DNA of 64,000 bases, from contig JAKOGI010000827.1 of NCBI GenBank assembly GCA_029747015.1, positions 1 through 64,000 on the forward strand, in the 5' to 3' direction. Positions 36,956-49,929 of this stretch are shown in pieces (within the stretch, counting starts at the first letter, position 1; every line of letters starts with the position of its first letter). The DNA comes from Carnegiea gigantea. Taxonomy: Eukaryota; Streptophyta; Magnoliopsida; Caryophyllales; Cactaceae. The notes under the pieces are model-generated. The model did no database searches, had not been told where the DNA came from, and saw nothing but the letters and a program-made list of their open reading frames with translations. The translations under genes were made by a program, and so were the position numbers.

Positions 36956-38110
36956 CTACCTATGATCTGCAACCTTAATCCTAGTTCTTCGCAGACTTCT
37001 ATCCTGGGCCATATCCTCTGTTAGATCTACTGACTTCAAATCATGTCTAATCAACTCGTGCCAATTTTTGTTTGGCCACCCCTACTTCCACGCCCTTAGA
37101 GGTCAATATTCTCGCACCTCCTCACTGGTGCATTCTCACTGATCATTTTAACATGATCAAACCATCTTAATCTAGTCTCTCTTAGCTTATCTTCTATAGG
37201 TGCAACTCCTACCTTCTCTCTAATCACTTCATTCCTAATTCTATCCAATCTCATATGTCCACACATCCATCTAATCATCCAGATCTCTACTACTATCAAC
37301 CTCTGTACTTGAGGGTTCTGTGCTGGTCAACACTCTGAACCATATAGCAAAGTTGGCCTGGCTGTCATACAATAAACTTTCCTTTTCAATCCTAAAGGAA
37401 TTTTCTTCTCGCACAGTACTCTAGATGCATTCCTCCAATTTTGGCAACCCACTCTAATACGATGGCTGATATCTTCGTCAATATCTCATTTCTCTTCATT
37501 AATCGAGCCTAAATACCTGAACTTCCCAGCCATTGGTATTGTTACACCACTTATGGTGACCACTTCCCCACTTGCTTCCTCAGCATTGAACTCACATTGT
37601 AAGTATTCAGCTTTCGACCCCACTAGATTCTAAGGTATGTCTCCACTACTCTAAATTCCTGTTAAGACCATCCCTAGTCTCATTGATGATATAATTATCA
37701 TCCACGAACAGCATACACCAAGGTACTTCATCCTGATCTCTTTTGTGAGTACATCCATAAGAATAGTGAAAATGAATGGGCTTAAAGCTGACTGTTGATG
37801 TAGCCCAATGTCAATAAGCAAGTCCTCTGTGTCTCTTTCTGAGGTTCTTACACTAGTTTTTACTCCATTGTACATATACTTGATGGTTCCGATATACACC
37901 TTCGACACCTCTTTCTTCTCCAAACACTCCCATAACCCCTCACGCGGTGCTCTATCTTACGCCTTATCTAAATCTATAAATACCATGTGGAGATCCTTTC
38001 TCATATCCCTGTACAATTGCATAAGTCTTCCTAAGAGGTGGATTGTTTCTGTGGTAGATCTACCTGGCATAACTTTGTAATGATTGATAGAGTTAATATA
38101 CACAAACGTA
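36956..38110 (-). pseudogene. RTE-type LINE remnant (C-terminal part of ORF2)
   Basis: Degraded reverse transcriptase of a plant RTE-clade non-LTR element. In order: [70 protein letters not shown], a catalytic box readable as MLFVDD in a shifted frame (about 37700), MIRWMCGHMRLDRIRNEVI, EKVGVAPIEDKLRETRLRWF, and a C-terminus ending VADHR with a stop at 36956-36958. Frameshifts and stops break it. The 5' part is absent, as expected from the 5' truncation common in LINEs. A short 3' tail probably extends to about 36850. Confidence 0.85.
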
Positions 38111-38149
38111 GAACCTAGAGTCGAAAGTTCACATATCATTCCCAATCAT

Positions 38150-41100
38150 CGTCGTAGGAATGAATGTCTTAGTACTACTAACTTTTTTCATTTCATTCAT
38201 AGTTACCAGAACACTTAACACACATTAAAATATTCTAAAAGAATATTCTCAAATTTGTAATCAAAGAGGATATGCTAAACGCAATAATATTTCAACAAAG
38301 TCCAACATATATCTATAAATCACTGCAAAAAATAATGCATCCTCCCACATTTATATATTAAAGTGTGGGGAAAAAAATAATAAGATTTGGTGGTTTTCTC
38401 GATTCCACATTTAACAAGTATAGGTAAATTATGAACCTATTCCTATGCTTATTAAGTATGGGGAATTAAAAAGAGCTTTCATAATTACTTTGTATTATGT
38501 TAATGAGGTAATTTGTACAAAATATTTCAATATTTATATCTAAATATATTAGCCAAAGGAATAAAACAAACAATCAAAAAAATACATAAATATCTAGCAA
38601 AAATGAAATTATAATATGGAACATTAAGCGGGTACTTTAATAATTTGCCCGCCTACCCCCCAAAAACAGCAAAAAGCTCAACGCGTATCAATCCCTAGAA
38701 TTCACTCAATCCTCAATTCGTTCTTCATCTGGCCAGCTACCTTAGTGAATTCAATCTGTGCTATAGAACCTTCCCAGAATTCGAACTCCTTAATTCCTTC
38801 ATTTGGGTTACAAATTCTGGCCAGCAAATTCTTCCCCAGAAGTCTTTTATCTGGGTAGCACAATTGAATTCTGGGCAGCAAATTCGTTCTTCATTTGGGT
38901 AACGCAAGTGAACTCCTGAGTTCGTTCTTCATTTGGGTAGCAAATTCTGGGCAACAAAAGCTTCCCCACATTTACATAGCGAATTCTGGGCAACCAATTA
39001 GGAGCATCAAAGCAAACAATCAGGGCGAAATTAGGGCACGAGTTGAAGAAATTAAGGATTATGTGAATTTATGTTTTACTCTAAAGTTGGGCAGCGATTC
39101 GTATATGTTATCATTGTAAGGTAAGCCTCAGCTTTCAATCTGAATTCACTCAAAGTATGAGAAATTCGAAGAATTCTCTATGCATTTGTTTTCCAGAAGG
39201 CTTTGAATATGTGAGGTATTGTGAATTTGGAATTTTTTAATGGTGCTTGGAACTTTCGCTAGTCCATCAGAAGAATTTGCTTAATTTCTTCATTTAGAGA
39301 TCTAATTTTAGGGCAGATTATGTTTCACCATTGTCATTTTCTTATTTTTCCCCTTCCTTTTTTCATTTTTTTCATGATTCAATTTCTAGAATCCCTCATG
39401 GTTTAGGGCATTCTGCAGGATTTTAGTGATTAAGGGGTTTTGATCGCTGTGTTTGATTTTGTTTGTTGTATTGAGCACTGAGCAAGTATTATTCATGAAA
39501 TTAGCCCCATTTAAAGTTTAAACTCGTATGATAATAGCTCTAGTTCCTTATTTTTCCATGCTGAATTCGAAGTTCAGGTTTGCATTGCTATTTTGTCCAC
39601 CAAGTAGGTCTGTGGGTTTGGTTACGATGGTTTATTTGATATTGGTGCTGTAGACAATCATGAGAAAGGGGTCTAGCTTGTTAGGTATATGGGTTTAGTG
39701 ATTGAATGATTTATTGAGTTGGGGATGGGGGCGTTCTACTAGTATGTTCCATTTAGTTTGAAGGAGATGTTGTTCAATACTATTACCTAGCTGAGATTTG
39801 GTTTTTAGTAGATGATTTATAGAGAAATTGGGATTAGTGAGGAGTTATTTTATTGAAGTAGAGATGAATTATTGGATTGAGATTTGGTTTTGATGAACCC
39901 ATTTTTGGAAGTCCTCTGGTTAACATAAACTTTTGTTCCTTTTACAGCTTGTACCAACAAACACCAAACCTATTTCTCTTCCTCTAAATAACCTTTTGAA
40001 TTCTAGAGCTAAGAATCAGTTTGTAAGTTGCTATTTTCAAGAAAAACAAAGAATCTAGGGGCACATGTCAAAACTAGATTGCAGTTGGGTTTAACTTAAC
40101 TATATAACATTTTGTTCCTAAGCTGTGTCATTTAGGGACAAAGTGTGGATTAATATGTGTTGTTTATGCCAATCAAAAGTGGTTTCAAATAAATTTCGTG
40201 TTCCAGATTAGATCTATTTCCACGAGTAACAAGTTCAATGAACACGTGTTATAGCTAGATTGAGTTATGCATTTATGGAATAAAGGCCATTCTAATGCAT
40301 GTACAAGCTATTGATGTGGTAGTTTTGCTCAAAAGAACCATCTACATTGAAGATTGCACATAGACCACAGTTAGCAAAGACACTTAAATCCCTCGTGATA
40401 TGCGTTCCTCATTATGGATGATCCATGTAATTGCTTATGTATTAATCATGTAAAAGATGACATTGATTATGGCTGAAGATGCCAAGAGGGATTATACGTG
40501 ATATTTTTTGTATGGCTTTAATACACATGCTTTGTTATATATCTTTAATGTGAGTTTGACATGCTTCGATAAATGCTAAGCTTCAAATAGTTTGTGATCT
40601 AAGTAACCTTGTTAGAGATGCAAGTATGTTGGGATTCCCTTTATTGTCTCCAAACTGATCAACTTCTCCCCCCCCCCAAAAAATTCTGGAATCTATAAAA
40701 TGGTCTTATATGTGGTGTTTAGCATAGTAAACCTTTTGTTGAAAGTATTTGTGGTGAAGATCACTTTTGCAGTACCGCATCCATTGAACTGAACTTAGTT
40801 CATTATACGATAGTGCGCTCGCTGTTCTAGTCATCTTTAGCTCACTGTTATAATAGCAGATCATCCTGTGATCTTAGCTCTACAACACCTATAGCTTCAT
40901 TGTGTTGACTGTTAGGTCTGTTACTGAGTGATTTTATAGCTAGGTTTCACAAATAGTCCGCTTTAAACATGTTCATCACTGTATTCTCATGCAGTCAAAA
41001 GATTTGGAGACCTGAAAGCCTATGTTTAAATACGTTTGAGCTGAAGCCACATTTCCTAACATCAAATCTGGGTCGACATTGAGTTTTCCATGATGGGATA

Positions 41101-41407
41101 TTGTTGGATTGTAAGCCATCAATCTGTCACCTCTAAGGACTGATGCTAACCCCCAAAGTAGCTCTCTATGTCTGTCTCTTACTGCGCATACTTTTTGTAT
41201 GTGGGTTCACAGAAATGCAATGCTCACCAGCAATGCCATGGGCAAGTGTTGGTTATCTGGTGAGTTGGCAGTTGCGAACAGTAATTTGCACCCACAGCTT
41301 GTCTTTCTTACTCGATTCCGATTTACTTTGGAGTAAAACTTATGCTATTTAGCAATAGCAATGAAGGATGAACGTTCTCCTATGTTGAATTGTATGCTAA
41401 TGAATTG
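38150..41407. other. Unassigned DNA between the RTE remnant and the E array
   Basis: The longest stretch without a recognised transposon. AT-rich at 38200-38640. A repeat region and a possible splice donor are listed separately. Frames at 38895-39119 and 41143-41352 match nothing I recognise. If a host transcript exists in the window, this is the likeliest place, but nothing here proves one. Confidence 0.4.
38715..39000. repeat. Imperfect TTCATTTGGGTAGCAAATTCTGGGCA repeats
   Basis: Variants of TTCTTCATTTGGGTAGC and AAATTCTGGGCAGCAAATTC recur at least four times with irregular spacing. An open frame starting MGNASELLSS (38895) crosses the right end and stops at 39119, next to AAGGTAAGC, a good splice-donor match. 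This could be a first exon or a chance arrangement. Confidence 0.4.
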
Positions 41408-43128
41408 TGTTGGGCAAAAATTTAATAAAAATAAATCATATTTACAAGACAACTTTTTAATGTATAAAAATGTACATCGGTTTATTTTGAGTACGACCCT
41501 ATTCAAGAGGATAGTCCTCTGTAATTACATCCCCCTTTCGGGAGACCACCTTTTGATTCCGACTCGTGATTCTATTTTACTTTTTCTTTCGTTGTTTTGT
41601 TTTGCGTTAATAAGACTTTATATAATTTGGATCGACTATTGTCATATTTTTAATGTCGAGCTGCCTATATCCAATACTTAGTTGCATCAGATAGTGACTG
41701 TATAGGCATCTTCTAGAAAGGGTATTATATATACATGTCCTTCATGTGCAGGTTAGGGATCGGGTAATTTTATCTGATTTGGAAGTTGGGTTGCACTCAT
41801 TTTTTTGTCGTGAGCTGCCGACGTACCTCTTTTATAGAGGATCAAACCAGTCGTAGTTCTTTAATTTTATTTGATTTAATTTATCTTTCTATTTTGGTTA
41901 AGTTATTTATGTTAGGATAATTTTTGATTTAATTTTGGTATTTGGATTTTAAAAAAATGGCTAAGTTATATTTTTAGCCACTTCATGAGTTTTTTAATTT
42001 TCCGACTTAACCTTTAATGGGGTCGGTCCATTAATTTTGTTTAACTTGCGATTGCACCTGAAATTTATTTATGGGTTTCCTACGTACCTTAGTGGGATCA
42101 AATCGACGTAGTTTTTGGACTGAATTAAACAACCAACAAGGGGGAATTTTATGGGCTTGACTATTCATCTATCTCGATTTTGGTCCATTTTAATTTGGAT
42201 GAGGTCAAACGATAATTTTCAAAATAGACCAAAAGCTTGACGAGGTACCTGACCAAGGTGTTTAGGAGTTTACATTTGGTCTACATTTGTTATTTGCAGC
42301 AAATGGATATTTATTTTGCAAATTTGAACTCACCATGTTATGATTTCAATTTTTTTTTATTCCATTTAGTCTTTCATGCAATGTACAGGGGTAAACAAGT
42401 ATTCAATCCTCCCTTGTTTTTACCTGGGTCCTTTTACGCTGCATGGTAACATTTCTTTTTGTAAATATATGAGTCAGTCATGCCTTTTCACCAAATTTGC
42501 CTCCGCTTTTCTTTTATTTATTATTTATTTTTATTTTTATTTTTCTGTGATTTTGGTGAGATTTCGATGAAAGCCAAATATTCGAATTGGATAGATAATT
42601 CTTATCTTGATAAGATCACAATATCTCAAAAGTAGAGTTCTATTCCTAATCGTTAACTCTTTCTGATTAGGTTTTGATTTCAGGACTTATAAATTCTACT
42701 TCTCTATTTTTTTTAAACATCTTGCTCCCATCTTCTGATTAGTATATTGTCTTCCTTCCATTATTTTGGATTTGAGAAATAGGTAAGACGTTGATACAAA
42801 AAATAAGAAAGCCAATCTGTCGTCTTTTATGACTGACCGCGAATTGACAACCTATTCCTTGTTGCCTTTACTGCTATTTCGTAGCTGTGAACTTTTCATT
42901 AGTTTGGATGATAAGCATCACTTTTACTCAAGCCCCATTAAAAAGATCATGAGTTGACTACTTTTGTCAGAATTCATGTGCCTTGGTTTACCTCTCGTAC
43001 TCCTTTTCTTTTATTTATATATATATTTTTTTTTACGTAAGAATAGATTTTCATGGCAAAGAGGTTTGATCAAGCATTTGATCATTTTTTTTATCATACG
43101 AATTTAACATACCCATAATTATATATAT

Positions 43129-43201
<73 letters not shown>

Positions 43202-43783
43202 AATGGAAACCAAGATCCGGTACGATCCAAAATTTTATGGTTCTGGCGAGAACCGAGACCCAACAGGATCTATAATTTTCTGATTCCGGCAGGAATTGAG
43301 ATACAACCAGATCTAAAGTTTTGGATTATAGCTTGGATGCATCTTGAAATCTGCTGCTCCTTCTGGGACATATTGACCTTCATGTAGTTTGCCGTTTTGT
43401 AACTTCTTGTAATTGACTATGATGAGCTTGGAAGCAAGGATTGTAAACTTGGATGGCCATAACATCTACCCTCCATTAACTTATTGTCTGAGTTTTTTTT
43501 TTTTTTGAAGATGACTGAATTTAATCCCCAATTTCTCTTCTCTATTTCTTCGAACTATCTCGAAGCCTGCTCTTTCGTGAACACTGCCTTTTCTTTCTTT
43601 CAAGCGTCTTCCCGTTATTTTTACTTCAGATTATTACTTCAATCCAAAAAAAAATCCCCTCGCTTTGGCTTTGTGCCTTGTATTTATAATGGGTGATGGA
43701 GACAATTACTTTCCCCACATTGCAGAAAAAGTGGGTAAATGCTGTTAGTGGGAGTTTCTTGTGACAACCACCTGTGTCATGCA
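41408..43783 (-). repeat. E array LTR 1 (3' LTR of E1)
   Basis: Starts TGTTGGGCAAAAATTT, the same as at 56112, which lies beside a primer site. The right border at CCTGTGTCATGCA is inferred from the following C/T run (minus-strand AAAAAAGGGGGAAG) and is less certain; about 44225 is an alternative. On the minus strand TATAAATACAAGG occurs near 43680-43690. Contains a TA tract at 43121-43198. Confidence 0.65.
43121..43198. repeat. (TA)n microsatellite in E LTR 1
   Basis: Long TA run; the same site in LTR 2 (about 57847-57861) is only a few units long. Confidence 0.95.
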
Positions 43784-44450
43784 CTACTTCCCCCTTTTTT
43801 TAAAAATTAATTTCTCTCTTTTCCTTATTTTTTTTATTGCTCACAATCTTGAAAGCAGATGTCCATGTAATGACTTCCAAGGTTCAGTATTCTTTTTAAA
43901 GAACCCATTATTATTGGTGTCAGGATGTACTTTTCCTTTCTTTTTTTTAATTTCTTGTCCTTGACCTCACTTTATTCATTTTGATTAATTCCAGTGGAAA
44001 GTCTAGGAAGTTATGCATTTTGCGTGCTGGGTTATTAATCAATTAACCCTCGTCATAAACACTTATTAGGCCATGGTTTGAACCGCCTTTTGTTTATTTA
44101 TGCCATCTTGATTAACTGGTTTAATATTTTTGTCAGAACCCATTATGAAGGTACAAACAATTATTTGAGAGTTCTAAAAATGGCACTTATTTAAAAGACA
44201 CAATCACATGAGATGCTGGTCAATACGAATCCCCCCTTTTTTTGTTAAATCATTTAAAATTCTTTAGTGCTAATTTTAACAAATTAAATTCAGTAAAATT
44301 TTATATTCAATAGTTGTGCCCCGTGCATTGTTTGTATTATATGTTTATAATGCAAATAATGCACGTATTTTATCAGGTCTTTGCACCAACAGTAATTAAT
44401 TTTTTTCTTTTTTATTCTCTCTTTTTTTTTGTAGAGGATAATTAGCGACC
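43784..44450 (+). other. Leader or intron of the E1 antisense ORF
   Basis: Between the LTR and the ORF. It ends in a pyrimidine run and TTTTTTTGTAG at 44424-44434, a strong 3' splice-site pattern, 16 bases before the ATG at 44451. The same layout precedes the E2 ORF at 59128. The donor was not identified. Confidence 0.4.
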
Positions 44451-47336
44451 ATGGACGGAACTCTTGGCAATGAAAGGGCTCCACTTGAAAATGGACAAGA
44501 ATGCAGCTACAGGCCTTATTATCGGCGTTCAAGCTCTTTGCGAAGTCTCAATGCGATTCCTTCTACCACATTGATATCTATTTTGGTCAGGAAGGTTAAA
44601 GTCAAGCAAGGGACACTTTGTTATTACCGAAATGACAAAAAAAAATATGACAATGTTAGCAAGGATTATGAGAACTATTTCAATGCCACTGTTCTCAAGA
44701 AAGTTAATACTGAACGTTATGGCCCTGAAATATACCCTACTGAGGGAGAATCTTCTCCAATCTTACACAGGCTTCTTACTACAAGAAGGAATTAGGGGCC
44801 GACCTTCCAATTTCGAGGCCGCTCAACTTTTATGATGGGGGTGATGGAATGGACTAAACTAGCACTGACTCATTTTGAAGAATCCTTGAAACAAGTTGGC
44901 ATATTTGGTGCCGTTGGTGTTTCCCAGTTTTCGTACCATTTCGACGCAAATGTATGGTGGGCTTTCTGTGAACTTTGGGGTCTGCTGACCAATACTCTTC
45001 ACCATGGTGTGGGTGAAATTGGTATTTCACTTTATACCTTAGAGTGGATTGGAGGTTTACCTATTCTTAGAGATATATATGAGGAATTCTTGCCCCAAAA
45101 TAAAGATTTGGTAGGCCATAATAAATATCCTGCTTCAATTAATGAGTTGTTACGTATTCATGCTGAGCTGTGTGAGTTTCACAACGCTAAGCATATTTAT
45201 TATGACCTTTGGTTGGACCATTTTTACCGAGAATATTTGGTGTACTTTGCTTCTGGAGAACATATGGACTCTGATAAATAGAAAGTTGAGACCAAAAAAA
45301 GGAGCCCCCTTTGCATCCCGCGTCAAAAACGAATGACAGACTTGAATATTACAGCTGAAGGTGAACTTGCTTCTTTCTTAGCCTTTTAGTTAAGTCACTT
45401 TGTCTTGCCTCTCGATAAAGAAGTCATAAGATCAGAAACATTTATAATGGCTGCCTTGATGGCTTCTGGGTAATGAGTTTCTTTAGCTCCCATAGTTCTT
45501 GGTTACATTTATCATGGCTTAGGAGATGCAGCGAGTAATCCAGACTACCCCGATAAAACTAAAATAATTTTTTCCATCCACTATGTAATTGGTTGGTTAG
45601 CAGAGTTATTCCCTTGTTTATACCGTTGTTGCCCTGATAGCGACTGTCCTGATGACTTTCCCACTCTTGTTTGTTATGCTGGATTGCTTGGGATCAAACT
45701 TTCCTTATCTTAAGCTAGACACATTTTCAGGAATGGGAGATATCTATCCCTTAGAGCTAGCTCTTATCATGAGGACTCTCGTAATGGGTGAGACGTGATT
45801 GACATGGGGTTACTGGAGGAGGATTCTAAATTTCTCTTGTCTATTTGGTCTGCTGCACTTCTTGTACGTGTTGGGGCCAAATTGATTTTAGAACCCTATT
45901 ATCCCAATTGATTTACTCGCTAATTTAGTTTTGATCAAGGAGTTCCATCTAATTGCTTAAACTTTATCAGAGCCCTTCGACAGCAAAGGATGTGATGGAT
46001 CCTGCACAAGCCCATGCTGATCTTCAGAGGCGGGATACAGGGGCTAAGTTTTATGTCCCTCCTTCCTATTATGAAGGAGTTTGTTCTTAAGATTACTGTA
46101 GTTGATGGACCAAAATTAGCACTCCTTATTTAAGCTAATCAGTTGAAAAAATTCACCAGACTATAACAAATAAGAATGAGCTTTTGAGGGAAGCTGTTTA
46201 TATCATTAGTCACCTATGCGTTCTCTATGAATTTATTCCTGGAGCCGTTGAAATTTCGGGAGTTATAGGCGACAATTGTACCAAGGAGGGACCTTCAATA
46301 TCATCCTTTGAAAAAGGAAAAACCAAGGTTTCTAGCGGCAACAGAAGGCAACAGAAGAAGAATGAAAGGACCCACAATGATCAATCGTCTGCGACAGCAA
46401 ATTCTCATGATCAATCACCTATCGAAGTGAACTTCAAGAGGGCTCGTTATGACCGTCCCAATCAATCTGATGATTCTAATATGGGAGATAGTACAGGATT
46501 TGAAGATTTGCCTATCGCAGACTTGGGAATGGACAGGAAACTTTGGATCAGCAAGATGCCCGCACAAGAAAAATTGGAATACCTCTACCTGAAGCGCCTA
46601 CTGTTGCAATAGAGCATTCTAATTTAGTAGTAACTGCTATCATTCTTGTGTCTGAAATGTCTGATGATTTGGTCGAAGCCGTGCCTATTCAAAGCATCCC
46701 CGCTTCCTTAGCGAGTCTTTTTTGCAACTTGAAGGAAGATTGGGTCCGAGAGAGCATTCTAAAAGGAGTTGAGGTGATTATCGACATTATTTCTGGTCAC
46801 GGCTCTGCCAGGGAATTGATAGCTAGCAGAGCGAGAGTTTTTCAATCCTTGAGTGCACTTCGCTCTATTATTGACATTTATAACCTCAATACAATAGAGA
46901 TTTGTTGGCTTTCCTCCAAAATTGAAGAGATATTTGGTGTAGTTAAGACGGTTGTAAAGATCGAAGACTTAGTGGATATTGATCGGGTAAAAGCTTTGTC
47001 TAACCAAGATCTCACTTGCTCTTCTGAGATTACTCACATTGAAGATCAGCTCAATAACCTGTCCAGTGAAGCTTTAAAGCTAAAAGTTAGGAGTAGGAGG
47101 TCTTGAGGGAAGAGAAGCGAATTCATAAGATGCAAGAGGATTTGAACATCCAGTAGCAGATTCTACTTGAAGCAGAGGGCAAGTTGAAATCCTCTCTAGA
47201 TTTGAAGAAAAAGGAAGCGGAACAGGTGAAAGCGGACTTGGCTGAAGCAGGATTCTCCAAGCTATAGGATTTGGAGAAGGAAAAGAACCATCTCAAGAGT
47301 TTGATTGATTCTGTAATTTCCTTTAAGAATGTTTAG
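44451..47336 (+). pseudogene. E1 antisense extra ORF (plant mobile domain-like)
   Basis: Plus-strand ORF opposite in direction to E1 gag-pol and placed between pol and the 3' LTR. It starts MDGTLGNERAPLENGQE. The middle (about 44832-45700) has WWAFCELWGLLTNTL, LYTLEWIGGLPILRDIYEEF and GYIYHGLGDAASNPDYP, resembling the aminotransferase-like plant mobile domain. The end is rich in Glu/Lys/Leu and likely coiled coil. Stops occur at 44793 and in several places at 45279-46180. The frame shifts near 46520, at the same place as in E2. Some Tat-lineage elements carry antisense extra ORFs here; their role is not established. The native product would probably be 850-950 residues (inference). Confidence 0.7.
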
Positions 47337-47417
47337 ACATGTCTTATTTTGTTGATTCTTTTGCATTTATAGTTTCATTCTTTAGTCCCCTTTGTACTGT
47401 ACGATTTATGCTATTGC

Positions 47418-47423
47418 AATAAA
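47418..47423 (+). terminator. Poly-A signal of the E1 antisense ORF
   Basis: AATAAA 82 bases after the ORF stop, in GCTATTGCAATAAAGCC, followed by a T-rich stretch. It is conserved in E2 at 62092-62097. Confidence 0.6.
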
Positions 47424-47742
47424 GCCTAACTGGCTCTTCGTTTCTTCTGCTTCTCTTCTCTTTTTTTCTTTTGTTTCTCCCTCTTTTTTTTTGTTCTTTT
47501 TCCCTCTAAATGAAAATCAAAATAGCACACAATAACGAGTAATTAATAAATGATCCTCACTAAAAACATCACATGAACATTTCATTCGTCACGTGAAGAA
47601 AAATTTTAACAGGCAAGGGTAAGAGAGGGTTTATTTATTTTTGTGGCTGCATCAAGTTTGAAGTTGGACTGCCAACGTACCACCTTTTTTTTTGAGGGAT
47701 CAAGCCTTTCGTAGTTCGGTGGGACTCAACTGTCCATAAATT

Positions 47743-48845
47743 TCAAGTAAAGAATTTCTTTACAAATTTACCATTGACACAGGCATACATAATTTGTCCA
47801 TCATGATTTGAGAGCTCATATGCCCCCTTAGGGAAGACCTTAGTAACTATGTAGGGACCAGACTCAAACTTTCCTTACGTCTTTTAATTGATGACAATTA
47901 GCCTCCTTATTGTCAAAACCAGGTCACCAACATCAAATGAGCGGAATTTAACCCGCTTATTAAATGCCCCAGCCATTTGAGCTTGGTAAATTTCAAGTCT
48001 TTGCTGAGCCATTAACCGAAGCTGATCTAATGCTTCAAGTTCAGCTAATCTAACTTGAGTATTTTCATTTGGGTCAGTAAATTGCATGGCCACTCTTAAA
48101 GAAGGTAATTGTACCTCAAGGGGTGACACGGTTTCTGAACCAAAAACTAAATTGTAGGGTGTACAACCAGTTGCAGTTCAGACTATGGTTCGATAAGCCC
48201 ATAAAGCTTCTCGCAGTCGTTCACGCCAATCCCTCTTTGATCTTGAGACCATTTTCTTTAAAATCTTACAAAGCACTTTGTTGAATGCTTCAGCCTGGCT
48301 ATTTGACGATGGATTGTAGCTCAACGAGAAGCTATGTCTGAACTTGTACTTCTCTACAAGCCTTATAATCACTTGATTTTTAAAGTAGAGGGCATTGTCT
48401 GAGATGACTTTGTGGGGGACTCCATATCTGTAAATGAGATGGGTCCTAATGAAGTCAGCAACTTTCTTTGCCCCCACTTCTCTTAACGGGATGGCTTCAG
48501 CCCATTTTGAAAAATAGTTTGTGGCTACCAAAATAGGCACGTGGCCACAAGAGGAGGACAGCTTGAAAGGTTCTATCACATTGAGCCCCTATGCATGGAA
48601 GGGCCATGATAATATGCTTGGTGGAGTAATTGTGGTGGCTGATGGATAAAATCTCTATGTATTTTACAACCTTGACAAGCTTTAGCAAATTTTATTGCGT
48701 CTTGAACCATGGTTGGCCAATAGTAGCCCAGCCTTTTGATTTGGTTAGCAAGTTTTGGACCTACCTGATGAGCACCACATACCCCAGCATGAACTTCATT
48801 TAGGACATAAGTAGCATCCCCTTTTGACAAGCACCTAAGTAACAC
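47743..48845 (-). pseudogene. pol: E1 integrase (broken)
   Basis: C-terminal part of the Ty3/gypsy polyprotein, which inserts cDNA into chromosomes. Zinc-binding region first: EVHAGVCGAHQVGPKLANQI...ACQGCKIH (HHCC type, 48660-48845). Then the core, with first catalytic Asp changed (GLNVIEPF, where E2 has GLDVIGPF), ISDNA, and the NSQAEAFNK segment holding the Glu. Then a C-terminal domain with RSFDVGDLVL and GPYIVTKVFPKGAYEL, ending at a stop at 47743. A stop replaces Trp before GLN, others follow VIN, and the frame changes. G-to-A type changes dominate. Enzymatically dead. Confidence 0.88.
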
Positions 48846-48950
48846 CCCATCAAAAGCTTTCCGATATAAGGTGTCATTTTTAAATGTAAACCTTAGTGCT
48901 CGTCGTTTTACATATACCCTTTTCTTAGGATCAGTGGGTAGAATGCCATA

Positions 48951-49790
48951 CTAGATGTACTCAATAAGAGGTTGCCTCCAATTTGTCTCTTCTTCAATCT
49001 CAAAAACGGAGATCACATTTGTTTCTTCTGTTTCATCAAAACGCTCCAAGGCTGAGGCCAAATGACGTTCCCTGATTGTTATTTGAATTTCTTTTTCATC
49101 AGGGAGTGTCAGTGAAGCAGCCAGCTTTGCTAAGGCATCTGCTTTATCATTCTCATACCTTGGCATATGGTTAACCTGTACTTGAAGGAATTGGTTCATA
49201 AGGCTTCGTGCCCTTTGATAAAGAGGCACTAATTTAGCATTTCTTACTTCGTACTGGCTGTGTATTTGTCAGATGATTAATTAAGAATCACCGAATACTT
49301 CAAGCTAGTTCATACGCATTTCCAGGGCCAATTCGAGGCCAACGATGAGCGCCTTATATTCAGCCACATTATTCGAACAGATCTCGAGGGGAGAAAATAA
49401 GTAAGGGATAAGTCCTCCTATTGGCGTGATGAACACAATCTCTACTCCAGCTCCCCGACTCCTTGCTGCCCCATCAAAATATAATTTCCAAGTTCTAATT
49501 TTAGCAAGCATAACCTCATCGTCTGGCAGATCATCGGGTAGTTCTTCATCATCTGTGCACGGGCGTGCTGCTAAGAAATCGGCTATGGCTTGTCCTTTTA
49601 CTGCTTTTTGAGGCATGAACTTAATGTCAAAAGGGGCTAAAAGCATAGCCCATTTAGCCAATCTCCTTGATAGCATATGCTTAGATAATATGCACCTTAA
49701 CAGATCTTCCTTTGAGATCAAAATGATCTGATGGGATAAGAGGTAGTGTCGTAATTTTTGAACGGAAAAAACAAGGCAAAGCAAATTTTC
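48951..49790 (-). pseudogene. pol: E1 RNase H region with second (archaeal-type) RNase H
   Basis: First part (49620-49790): KLRHYLLSHQIILISKEDLL and RRLAKWAMLLAPFDIKFMPQ, the usual end of the RT-RNase H of Ty3/gypsy. It is followed by a second RNase H: WKLYFDGAARSRGAGVEIV, NNVAEYKALIVGLELALEM, then HMPRYENDKADALAKLAASL. Such a duplicated RNase H, the second archaeal-like, is characteristic of the plant Tat lineage. A stop lies near 49275-49300 and the frame is broken towards the integrase. Confidence 0.88.
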
Positions 49791-49929
49791 TCCATGGATG
49801 AGTAATTTACTTCTGCACCCACCATTGTCCGACTGATATAATACAGGGCATTTTCTTTCCCTTTGTTATTACATTGAGCCAACATAGCCCCTAGAGACCA
49901 TTTGAGGGCTGCTGTGCATGATATTAAAG

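Noticed and set aside
44290..44532. Minus-strand 80-codon frame overlapping the start of the E1 antisense ORF
   Set aside because: It is AT-rich, crosses the pyrimidine tract and acceptor, and is not retained in E2.
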